Shown here: positions 1 through 5,476 of the stretch, one piece after another | Position numbering within the stretch: the stretch's first letter is position 1 | Layout of the letters: every line of letters begins with the position of its first letter | Assembly: GCA_027295365.1 (NCBI GenBank) | Contig: JAPULD010000263.1 | Coordinates: 1-17,651, forward strand | DNA length: 17,651 nt | DNA from: Planctomycetota bacterium | GTDB lineage: Bacteria > Planctomycetota > Phycisphaerae > Phycisphaerales > SM1A02 | Direction of reading: 5' to 3' | Position numbers and translations under genes: made by a program | The notes under the pieces: model-generated | Databases searched by the model: none | What the model saw: only the letters and a program-made list of their open reading frames with translations | What the model was told of the DNA's origin: nothing

Positions 1-145
1 GGATGGCCTCGATCACTTCCCTGTCCAGCAGCACCAGCATCTCCGTTTCGTTCAGCGACTTCACGCCGCTCATCGTCTGAGCAATCGAATGCTCATTGAT
101 CGCCTGGAACGTCGATTGCTTGATCAAGACGGCGAATTTCAACAT
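1..145 (-). CDS. Partial CDS of unknown function, 3' end beyond the window edge
   Basis: Reading the minus strand from the ATG at 145-143 gives 48 uninterrupted codons to the window edge, beginning MLKFAVLIKQSTFQAINEHS. The start lies three bases after the stop of the HARE-HTH gene, with a purine-rich AAGGCGG about 8 bases upstream, so the two look co-transcribed and translationally linked. The visible part is a soluble, mixed-charge N terminus containing the run KSLNETEMLVLLDREVIEAI. I do not recognise a family. The missing C terminus prevents any functional call; the gene itself is supported by the open frame, spacing and ribosome site only. Confidence 0.55.
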   Translation of the reverse strand, partial: MLKFAVLIKQSTFQAINEHSIAQTMSGVKSLNETEMLVLLDREVIEAI

Positions 146-148
146 AGG

Positions 149-550
149 TCAAACCGCCTTTCCTGTAGTCGCGAACAGTCCGCGGCCGGCCTTCACGAAC
201 CGGGAATCCTTGCCCTTCTTGGTGATCTCTCGACTCATCGCCGCGCTCAAGGTCGCGTGCGGTGTCTTGCCCAAGGAGCCCCAAAGTCGCTTCTTGATGA
301 TCGCTTCCATGATGTCAAGGCAGTCCAGTGGTTTCCCGGCCTCGGCCAGAACCTGGGCTGCGGCATCGAGTCCACTCAACCGCTTCGGCTTCGGGTCATT
401 CGCCTTGGGTGCCTTGGCCGTCTTGCTCGCCGCGGTATCCTTCTTGGCAGGCTTCTTCTGGTCACCGTCGAGCCGTTTGTCGATGTCCTTGATCGCCTCC
501 TTCCGAAGCTGCTCCGTGCTCTTTTTCGCGTTGGTCTTTTTCTTCGCCAT
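149..550 (-). CDS. HARE-HTH (winged-helix) domain protein, 133 aa
   Basis: Residues 1-55 are a basic, Lys/Ala-rich low-complexity tail (MAKKKTNAKK..., KKPAKKDTAASKTAKAPKA). Residues of about 58-130 match the HARE-HTH pattern: SGLDAAAQVLAEAGKPLDCLDI, then a stretch with KRLWGSLGKTPHATLSAAMSREI, ending in FVKAGRGLFATTG. This family (HB1/ASXL/restriction endonuclease HTH) is a winged-helix fold found in chromatin proteins, in the RNA polymerase delta subunit and fused to restriction enzymes, and is thought to act on DNA or chromatin-like complexes. The lysine tail suggests nonspecific DNA contact, an inference. The ATG at 550-548 follows AAGGAG at a normal distance. A partial gene starts three bases after the stop, suggesting an operon. 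No nuclease or methylase domain is fused here. Confidence 0.8.
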   Translation of the reverse strand: MAKKKTNAKKSTEQLRKEAIKDIDKRLDGDQKKPAKKDTAASKTAKAPKANDPKPKRLSGLDAAAQVLAEAGKPLDCLDIMEAIIKKRLWGSLGKTPHATLSAAMSREITKKGKDSRFVKAGRGLFATTGKAV

Positions 551-695
551 CGATGTACTCCTTGGTCAGATGTGTTTGTTCATGCGGCCGGGGCCATGCC
601 AGGCCAATCTGAAGCCATGCTCCAGCGACGACGATCAGGGCATGAGTTCGCGGAGTCATCAAGTCAAATATGCCGACATTCCAGTCAGATTCAGA

Positions 696-717
696 CAAGT
701 GGGCATCCACCCACTTG
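696..717. promoter_or_regulatory. Perfect inverted repeat upstream of the zinc-ribbon gene
   Basis: CAAGTGGG (696-703) and CCCACTTG (710-717) form a perfect 8-bp inverted repeat around the 6-base spacer CATCCA. It ends 24 bases before the ATG at 742 and lies between divergent genes (HARE-HTH leftward, zinc ribbon rightward). There is no T-run on either side, so it is not an obvious intrinsic terminator. A dyad operator or a 5'-leader hairpin is possible; nothing in the sequence decides between them. Confidence 0.4.
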
Positions 718-741
718 CAACCTATTCCGAAGGACAACGCC

Positions 742-1059
742 ATGAGCCAACTCAAGACGATCGTCGCCCTCGCGGCCCACAACGCCACGTACCGCGAAGA
801 TCCCCCGCCCCCGGCCACCGAATCGCCTATTCCCGAGGAACGCGACGCGGCCCAACCTGTGGCCCAGGACTTTGTCGAACCCGGCGTATCAAATCGTCTG
901 CCCACGGTCACCTACCCTCGGCCCAAATGTCCCGAATGCGGCCATTTTCGACTCCGCAAGTATCGATCGATCACCGATCAGGGCGACGGCACGGCCCTGT
1001 CCTGGGTGAGATGCCTCAACGAACGCTGCGGTCATCGGTTCCGATTGCTGCTCCAATGA
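742..1059 (+). CDS. Small zinc-ribbon protein, 105 aa
   Basis: The C-terminal half carries a zinc ribbon: CPEC at residues 63-66 and CLNERC at 91-96, separated by a basic and aromatic stretch (FRLRKYRS, SWVRC), followed by GHRFRLLLQ. The pattern resembles ribbons in phage Com-like or transcription-factor-like small proteins, but I cannot assign a family. Residues 18-50 are proline- and acid-rich and probably disordered. An in-frame ATG exists at 670, but the one at 742 is preceded by AAGGAC at the right distance and lies after a hairpin, so I chose it. It is the first gene of a run of small plus-strand genes that also includes a terminase-like protein and a recombinase, which suggests a mobile or phage-derived origin. 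Confidence 0.6.
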   Translation: MSQLKTIVALAAHNATYREDPPPPATESPIPEERDAAQPVAQDFVEPGVSNRLPTVTYPRPKCPECGHFRLRKYRSITDQGDGTALSWVRCLNERCGHRFRLLLQ

Positions 1060-1153
1060 TTGGCCCGCAATCCCAACCACAATCCAGCATGTGGAATGGA
1101 ATGAGAAATGGACAAGACGATCATCGCTCATCACCAGGACCGGAGGATTCCGG

Positions 1154-1354
1154 ATGAATCTCGCAGGTCGATTGCAAAAGCTGGAACGCATGCACGCCTT
1201 TCACCTTCAGGACGCCATTGACAACAATCCGGAGGCTCGGGCCCGACTCGATCGCTTGTTCGAGATTACTGAAAACAGAAACGGCCCGCCACCACGTAAC
1301 CAGGACGGGACGCTGGATATCGAGGCGCTGCCTGCGTGGATTGATCAGTGTTAG
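1154..1354 (+). CDS. Small protein with N-terminal RLxKLER motif, 66 aa
   Basis: Unrecognised protein. It starts MNLAGRLQKLERMHAFHLQD, and its C-terminal part, IEALPAWIDQC, has no zinc-binding pair. The start at 1154 is supported by GGAGG at 1142-1146; a longer frame opens at 1091 without a ribosome site. The N-terminal RLQKLER closely resembles RLNRLER, KLNRLER and MMRLER at the starts of three nearby small proteins (1993, 2208, 2585), so these four are probably related by a shared N-terminal helix. A strong intrinsic terminator follows at 1453-1489, so this gene probably ends a short transcript starting with the zinc-ribbon gene at 742. Confidence 0.55.
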   Translation: MNLAGRLQKLERMHAFHLQDAIDNNPEARARLDRLFEITENRNGPPPRNQDGTLDIEALPAWIDQC

Positions 1355-1452
1355 GAGATTATTCATGAGATGGTCCACGTCTCGTCGAAGTAGTTGACCA
1401 CTGAGTATCCGGTGCTACCGTGATCGCACAATCAAATTTACCCCCGGAAGCG

Positions 1453-1489
1453 CCCGGCGGTTGAGTTTCGGCTCCCGCCGGGTTTTTTT
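1453..1489 (+). terminator. Intrinsic transcription terminator
   Basis: CCCGGCGG (1453-1460) pairs perfectly with CCGCCGGG (1475-1482) across a 14-base loop, and is followed at once by seven T residues (1483-1489). This is a textbook rho-independent terminator for plus-strand transcription coming from 742-1354. It separates that pair from the next gene, which starts 25 bases later. Confidence 0.85.
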
Positions 1490-1513
1490 CTGCGCGCTTC
1501 CACCATCTGGATC

Positions 1514-1996
1514 ATGCACCCGGATTGCGCGCTACGGTTCTTCAACACCATGGTCTCCCAACCCGAGCCAACCAGCTGCGACCAAGAGACGCCCGAGCAC
1601 CCCTTCGACGTTCTCAATCCCAAGCAGGAACGGGCCATCCTCGCGCTGCTTCTTGAACCCACGATCACCAAGGCCGCCAAGACGGCCGAAGTCAGTCATC
1701 GCACGCTCGTACGATGGCTCGCCGAAGAGGAATTCAACCGGCTCTACCGCAAGGCGAGACGTGAAGCGTTCAGCCAGGCCATCGGTCTCACCCAGCACTA
1801 CGCGCCCCTGGCCGTCAACACGCTGGCCACGATCATGGCCGATACCTCAGCGCCATCCCACGCTCGTGTCACTGCCGCCTCCACGCTTCTGAAGTTCGGT
1901 CGGGAAGGCATCGAGTTGGACGACCTCGCCGCTCGAGTGGAAGCCCTCGAAGGGGTGGCTGAGAAGGCCAATTCCACCCGGAACCATCGCCGATGA
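1514..1996 (+). CDS. HTH protein resembling phage terminase small subunit, 160 aa
   Basis: Residues of about 35-80 (NPKQERAILALLLEP, then TITKAAKTAEVSHRTLVRWL, then EEEFNRLYRKARREA) contain a homeodomain-like HTH: repeated target-independent helices, the TITKAAKTAEVS turn and the RTLVRWL recognition helix. This organisation is known from terminase small subunits of the phBC6A51 type, which bind phage DNA ends for packaging, and from related small HTH proteins in planctomycetes. The C-terminal half (ASTLLKFGREGIELDDLAAR, VEALEG) is helical. Two starts are possible, 1514 and 1550; neither has a clear ribosome site, and I give the longer. The stop overlaps the next start in an ATGA. No large terminase subunit or portal is present, so packaging is unlikely here; a transcription regulator is an equal alternative. 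Confidence 0.65.
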   Translation: MHPDCALRFFNTMVSQPEPTSCDQETPEHPFDVLNPKQERAILALLLEPTITKAAKTAEVSHRTLVRWLAEEEFNRLYRKARREAFSQAIGLTQHYAPLAVNTLATIMADTSAPSHARVTAASTLLKFGREGIELDDLAARVEALEGVAEKANSTRNHRR

Positions 1997-2199
1997 TCTC
2001 GCACCTCACCACACGGCTGAATCGTCTGGAGCGAACTCATTATCCGAAAGACGCTTGCACATTTTGCCATGGCGCGGGTATCTGGGTGGCGCACTACGAG
2101 GACGACCCCGAGTCTGAGACCCACGGCTGCCCCGAGTGCGGACGCTTCAACCTGATCTCAGTCGTCTATGAGCCCGTGCCGCTGCCAATCCCCAACTGA
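1993..2199 (+). CDS. Small zinc-binding protein with RLNRLER N terminus, 68 aa
   Basis: Starts MISHLTTRLNRLERTHYP and carries two CxxC pairs: CTFC at residues 22-25 (followed by HGAG, recalling a DnaJ-type knuckle) and CPEC at 46-49. Together they can form one zinc ribbon with an acidic loop (YEDDPESETHG) between the pairs. The ATG overlaps the previous stop (ATGA at 1993-1996), implying translational coupling with the terminase-like gene. It shares the N-terminal RLxRLER motif with neighbours at 1154, 2208 and 2585. Function unknown; a DNA-, RNA- or protein-binding adaptor is all that the zinc ribbon suggests. Confidence 0.6.
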   Translation: MISHLTTRLNRLERTHYPKDACTFCHGAGIWVAHYEDDPESETHGCPECGRFNLISVVYEPVPLPIPN

Positions 2200-2207
2200 C
2201 ACCCACC

Positions 2208-2588
2208 GTGAAAGCCATAGCGACCAAGCTGAACCGCCTCGAGCGTGCCGCCAATCTGCGCGGGCCGGGATCGCACCATCGAGTGGAACTCTGTGAACGG
2301 CACATCGCCGACATCCTCCTGCGCATGCATCCGGCCTTGCCCGATGTCGAACGCGAAGATTGCCACGACGAAGAGGAGTATCGGAGCATCCGCCGTCTGC
2401 TTGCCAATTCAGCAAACAACGGCGACGAGGCCTATCGCTGGCGTAGGCTCGGCCCGCTCCTGACCAGGGACGAGATATTCCAGAAGCTTGATGACATACG
2501 ACAGAACCACATCAACGGTGAACTGTCCAAGTACGAACGTATCGATGGCAACATCAAGCGTCGCCAGGAAGCGGGGGAGCGACCATGA
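2208..2588 (+). CDS. Unknown protein with KLNRLER N terminus, 126 aa
   Basis: Begins with a GTG codon: MKAIATKLNRLERAANLRGP. The remainder is hydrophilic and probably helical, with an acidic stretch (EREDCHDEEEYRSIRRLL) and a charged C terminus (KYERIDGNIKRRQEAGERP). It has no membrane segment, and its few cysteines do not form CxxC pairs. It starts nine bases after the preceding stop, and its own stop overlaps the next ATG in an ATGA, so it belongs to the 1514-2842 operon. The shared RLER-type start links it to its neighbours. No family recognised. Confidence 0.55.
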   Translation: MKAIATKLNRLERAANLRGPGSHHRVELCERHIADILLRMHPALPDVEREDCHDEEEYRSIRRLLANSANNGDEAYRWRRLGPLLTRDEIFQKLDDIRQNHINGELSKYERIDGNIKRRQEAGERP

Positions 2589-2842
2589 CCTCAAGTCGAT
2601 GGCACCGAAGAATGATGCGTCTTGAACGGTTGCTGCCCATGCCCGTGCAGGCATGCATTGGCTGCAACTTCCCCGAGGTGATTTTGCGCGGGGTCGTGAT
2701 GACCACGGGTGACGAGCTCGTTCCGGAATGCCACGAATGCAATCGTCATATTGCACATGACGGCACGCCGCTCTGCGATACATTCAAGCACATCATCCTG
2801 CCAGAGGAGGGATTCGAGAGTCGATTCGTACATTTGACTTGA
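2585..2842 (+). CDS. Small zinc-binding protein with RLER N terminus, 85 aa
   Basis: Starts MTSSRWHRRMMRLERLLPMP and has two CxxC pairs, CIGC at residues 24-27 and CHEC at 49-52, spaced as in a zinc ribbon; an extra Cys lies near residue 63 in TPLCDTF. The ATG overlaps the upstream stop (2585-2588), so translation is coupled. It resembles the 68-residue product at 1993 in overall plan: RLER helix, CxxC, acidic/hydrophobic loop, CxxC. Function unknown. It is the last gene before an inverted repeat at 2879 and the recombinase gene. Confidence 0.55.
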   Translation: MTSSRWHRRMMRLERLLPMPVQACIGCNFPEVILRGVVMTTGDELVPECHECNRHIAHDGTPLCDTFKHIILPEEGFESRFVHLT

Positions 2843-2878
2843 GCGAAAACGCCCTTTGAGGTAGTCCTGACGTCGTTC

Positions 2879-2908
2879 CAGTCGCGCTTTGCACGGAAAG
2901 CGCAACTG
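2879..2908. repeat. Dispersed 12-6-12 inverted repeat, copy 1 (upstream of recombinase)
   Basis: Left arm CAGTCGCGCTTT (2879-2890), spacer GCACGG, right arm AAAGCGCAACTG (2897-2908). The arms are complementary at 11 of 12 positions. The element ends 18 bases before the ATG of the tyrosine recombinase and just before its ribosome site. The layout matches a tyrosine recombinase core site (two inverted arms of 11-13 bp around 6-8 bp). Related copies lie at 5430, 12796 and 14452. It could instead be an autoregulatory operator or a 5'-leader hairpin. Confidence 0.7.
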
Positions 2909-2926
2909 ACGATCAGGAGTATCTCC

Positions 2927-3586
2927 ATGGCTAGGAAAAATGGCGACCCGGCAATCATGCAACCAATCACTTCCAACGGGTGGAACCCCAGGAAGGTTGC
3001 CAAGAAGAAACCCAAACGCCGCTTCCCGCCTGAAGTTCTCTCTCCAGAAGAGATAGCAGCACTTATGGATGTATGCGCGAATACACCTGCAGGCATTCGC
3101 AACCGCGCCCTGATCACCATCCTTTATAGAGCTGGCCTGCGGATCAACGAGGCCCTGGCGCTGCGGCCCAAAGACCTCGACCCCCGGAATGGTGCCATCC
3201 GCGTCCTCTTCGCCAAGGGCGGTCAGTCGCGGACTGTGGGCATGGACGGCCAAGCCTTCGATAAGCTTCTACGCTGGCTTGAGATTCGTGCCGACCTTGG
3301 CATCAACGGGCGCGACCCGGTCTTCTGCCTACTCGACGGTAAACTCCTCGCCGACAGCTACATCCGCGTGCTCTTCCCCCGTCTGGGCCGCCAAGCCGGG
3401 ATCGACAAGCGCGTCCATGCCCATGGGTTACGACACACCCACGCATCCGAACTACGGGCGGAGGGTCTGGACATCGGGGTCATCTCGAAGCAACTCGGCC
3501 ACCGGTCAATTGCGACCACGGCGCGGTATCTCGATCATATCGCGCCGTTTGCGGTGATTGAGGCCTTGCAGGGTCGTACGTGGTGA
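2927..3586 (+). CDS. Tyrosine recombinase (phage integrase family), short form, 219 aa
   Basis: The complete catalytic set is visible: Arg in AGLRINEALAL, Lys in FAKGGQSRTV, the HxxR box in HAHGLRHTHASEL, His in KQLGHRSIATTARYLDHI, and the nucleophilic Tyr in that same segment. Such enzymes cut and rejoin DNA at short inverted-arm sites through a 3'-phosphotyrosine. The usual N-terminal SAM-like core-binding domain of about 90 residues is missing; only about 35 basic residues (KVAKKKPKRRF) precede the catalytic domain, so the protein is short for a XerC/XerD or integron enzyme. The ATG has AGGAG at 2915-2919 with 7-base spacing. Position next to a phage-like gene run and a 12-6-12 inverted repeat suggests a mobile-element recombinase. 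It is not clearly broken: the frame is intact and the start is well placed. Confidence 0.88.
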   Translation: MARKNGDPAIMQPITSNGWNPRKVAKKKPKRRFPPEVLSPEEIAALMDVCANTPAGIRNRALITILYRAGLRINEALALRPKDLDPRNGAIRVLFAKGGQSRTVGMDGQAFDKLLRWLEIRADLGINGRDPVFCLLDGKLLADSYIRVLFPRLGRQAGIDKRVHAHGLRHTHASELRAEGLDIGVISKQLGHRSIATTARYLDHIAPFAVIEALQGRTW

Positions 3587-3944
3587 GTGACACTGAAAAC
3601 AATTACTCGGGGAAGATCGGGCTACGGGCTTTTTTTCTTGCGATTCTGGTCTGAATTTCCTGATTCAGCCTTCAGTACCAGCCACAAAGACGCCCCGGTT
3701 CAACCAGGGCGTTGTCGCTGGCAAGCTACCGGGGATGGCCAAGCCTAGGCTTGCCCTGCCATGCCATGACTCGCCGGGGCTCGCAGGAGGATGTTGATTC
3801 TAACGCTGGCTCTGGCATTGGGTCATTCTACAACGATTACGTCAGGTACTTACTTCCAAATTTTCGATTGCACTCAATTCCGCACCAATTCGGGTGTTTT
3901 TACTCACTTAGACTAGCTCGCATTCGCTCATCCTTTGAGGACCA
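3587..3944. other. Intergenic region with hairpins, no gene seen
   Basis: Between the recombinase stop and the convergent metallopeptidase stop there is no convincing coding frame. It holds a hairpin at 3690-3712 (ACGCCC/GGGCGT with an inner GGT/ACC), a perfect 14-bp palindrome CAAGCCTAGGCTTG at 3740-3753, and an outer inverted pair GGCAAGC (3720-3726) / GCTTGCC (3749-3755). These may act as bidirectional termination for the two converging genes, but no T-run follows any stem. A T-run at 3630-3636 has no usable stem before it. Base composition becomes A+T-richer towards 3940. Confidence 0.5.
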
Positions 3945-5087
3945 TCACGGGCGTCCACCATACACGATTGTTGCCCACTGCTTGTCTCCTTCAGACAACT
4001 GATCGCTGATCGTTGTCGCTCCGAATTCTCCCTCAAACCATGAGCCTGGGAAGGCATACATCATGACCGATTTCCGGTCAAACGGTTTGCTGCTGTCATT
4101 GGTAAACCTGAAGATGTTAGCTTCAATGCGGTTCGACGGCCAGAATGTAGGAACACCAGCCAATTCCTTCCGTACCACTTCCTCGTTCCACATAAATGTT
4201 CGGTTCGGATTCTGATGTTCGTGGGTAAACCCTAGAACATGGCCAAATTCATGCAGTATGGCGAAGCGCTTTTTCTCCTGCGGAAAGCCGTCGATCAGCA
4301 GCACGCCCAAGTCCATAGTGGCTTGATCTATATCCAGAATGGACATATTATCGGTCCCCAGATATGACCAGCTGCTGGTGCTCTCAAATGAGATCCGAAT
4401 CTCCGCAGCGTCCAGCTCATCAACAAACTCAAATGTAATAGACGCATACTTGGTCCACTCAGGAGCGACGCTTTTGACAAGTTCCTGCGCTGCAGTCGTT
4501 CCACCTATAAAGGCAATGTGCAGAACCATTCCTGATACCCATGTCCTAGATGTATATTCTATTAGGCTAGTACGATCTGAAGTATTATTCGGCGTTTCCC
4601 TCTCATAGGCTAGCGCTCTAAGGATACTATGCGTATGTTTGAGTGCGGCCAATTCGTCGAGCGAGTCTTTCAATGCCCTCCGTGTTGTCTCCAGGCGGAT
4701 TAGGCTCTCGGTCACAATATCTTCCATTCTACTCTTGAGTGCCATGATTTGGTCTTGGGTATTAGAGACATACGTCTTGGCCTGTTCGGCAGAGTTTTTT
4801 GCGCTTATCGCGGCGTCACGGGACTCTGCGGCGCTTCTGGCGCTATTATTGATGTCCAGACCGTAGAGCGTCAGCCCAATGATCGAAAAGATCGCGAGGA
4901 GGCTGAGGCAGAACTTTCCAAATCTGATTAGACCACGGTCAAGTACATAGGTGACTTGATCACTTGACGTCGACCGATCAAGGTCGCAAGGCAATAGCAT
5001 CGAGTTGCAGAAGCGGCACTTGATCGCATCCGTCTTGATCTTTTCTCGGCAGAAAGGGCATGATTTCTCTGCAGACTGCTTGGACAT
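3945..5087 (-). CDS. Membrane-anchored astacin-like zinc metallopeptidase with N-terminal zinc ribbon, 380 aa
   Basis: Order of parts: a zinc ribbon at residues 10-27 (CPFC ... CRFC), a single membrane segment at about 56-77 (FGKFCLSLLAIFSIIGLTLYG), a long Ala/Ser/Glu-rich helical stretch at about 80-150 likely to form a coiled coil, then a metzincin protease domain. The zinc site is HEFGHVLGFTH (His279, Glu280, His283, His289) and the Met-turn is SVMMY (340-344). HExxHxxGFxHE plus SVMxY is typical of astacin (M12A) and relatives, which cleave extracellular proteins. The ribbon should sit in the cytoplasm and the protease outside; that topology is inferred. There is no obvious propeptide. ATG at 5087 is preceded by AGGAG. 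The gene is richer in A+T than its neighbours, hinting at transfer. It is monocistronic. Confidence 0.8.
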   Translation of the reverse strand: MSKQSAEKSCPFCREKIKTDAIKCRFCNSMLLPCDLDRSTSSDQVTYVLDRGLIRFGKFCLSLLAIFSIIGLTLYGLDINNSARSAAESRDAAISAKNSAEQAKTYVSNTQDQIMALKSRMEDIVTESLIRLETTRRALKDSLDELAALKHTHSILRALAYERETPNNTSDRTSLIEYTSRTWVSGMVLHIAFIGGTTAAQELVKSVAPEWTKYASITFEFVDELDAAEIRISFESTSSWSYLGTDNMSILDIDQATMDLGVLLIDGFPQEKKRFAILHEFGHVLGFTHEHQNPNRTFMWNEEVVRKELAGVPTFWPSNRIEANIFRFTNDSSKPFDRKSVMMYAFPGSWFEGEFGATTISDQLSEGDKQWATIVYGGRP

Positions 5088-5476
5088 TTCAAACTCCTAG
5101 CTAGAGGTAGAGTGCTCTCATAGACCCCCCGGCCGTCCCCTTACTCCTGAAGATCTCCGTCAGTGTGATCCGATTCTACATCAGAATCCGTAGCGGATCA
5201 GCGCTATCCTTGCTATCTAAAGTAGAGGCAAGGGCTTGGGTATTGGTGTGAGTGAAATTCCGGCAAAGACCGAAAACTCTCGTCTGGGCTCACACAAACG
5301 CCCAGGCCATCGCCTCCATCAGGAGCAGAAAGAAAACGGCAGACAAGCCGGGCGAAGGTCCAGACATTCGAGTCAGGTAAGCGGAGCCAGCTCGGACCCG
5401 GATTGCGACAGCTCTTTGGTTTGGGTATTCAGTTGCGCTTTGACCTAAAAGCGCAACTGAACAGATGCCAAACGTT
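5088..5476. other. Intergenic region with a nested inverted repeat, no gene seen
   Basis: Upstream of the metallopeptidase and downstream of the dockerin-tailed gene. It includes a nested inverted repeat at 5166-5200: TGATCCG (5166-5172) with CGGATCA (5194-5200), and GATTC (5172-5176) with GAATC (5184-5188). This lies about 80 bases before the metallopeptidase start and could be an operator or leader structure. The 12-6-12 repeat at 5430 is described separately. Short open frames here have no ribosome site and no recognisable product. Confidence 0.45.
5430..5459. repeat. Dispersed 12-6-12 inverted repeat, copy 2 (perfect)
   Basis: Left arm CAGTTGCGCTTT (5430-5441), spacer GACCTA, right arm AAAGCGCAACTG (5448-5459). 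The 12-bp arms are perfectly complementary, and two further flanking bases on each side (TT/AA, 5428-5461) also pair. It lies 17 bases beyond the stop of the dockerin-tailed gene at 5477. On the right flank the motif CCAAACGTT (5468-5476) matches CCGAACGTT and CCGAACGCT found at the same distance after copies 3 and 4. No T-run follows on either strand. Confidence 0.75.

Noticed and set aside
96..1157. 353-aa open frame on the plus strand
   Set aside because: It is antisense to the HARE-HTH gene, then runs through the zinc-ribbon gene in another frame; its product is low-complexity Arg/Pro/Ser sequence without a domain.
2591..3253. 220-aa open frame on the minus strand
   Set aside because: Overlaps the recombinase catalytic domain and a zinc-ribbon gene on the other strand; no recognisable product.
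3615..3640. T-run after the recombinase gene as an intrinsic terminator
   Set aside because: The preceding GGGCT copies are direct repeats, not complementary arms, so no stem can form before the T-run.
5430..5459. Inverted repeat as an integron attC site
   Set aside because: The arms lack the GTTRRRY/RYYYAAC core, and the recombinase is too short for an integron integrase and shows no sign of its extra domain; a dif-like layout fits better.
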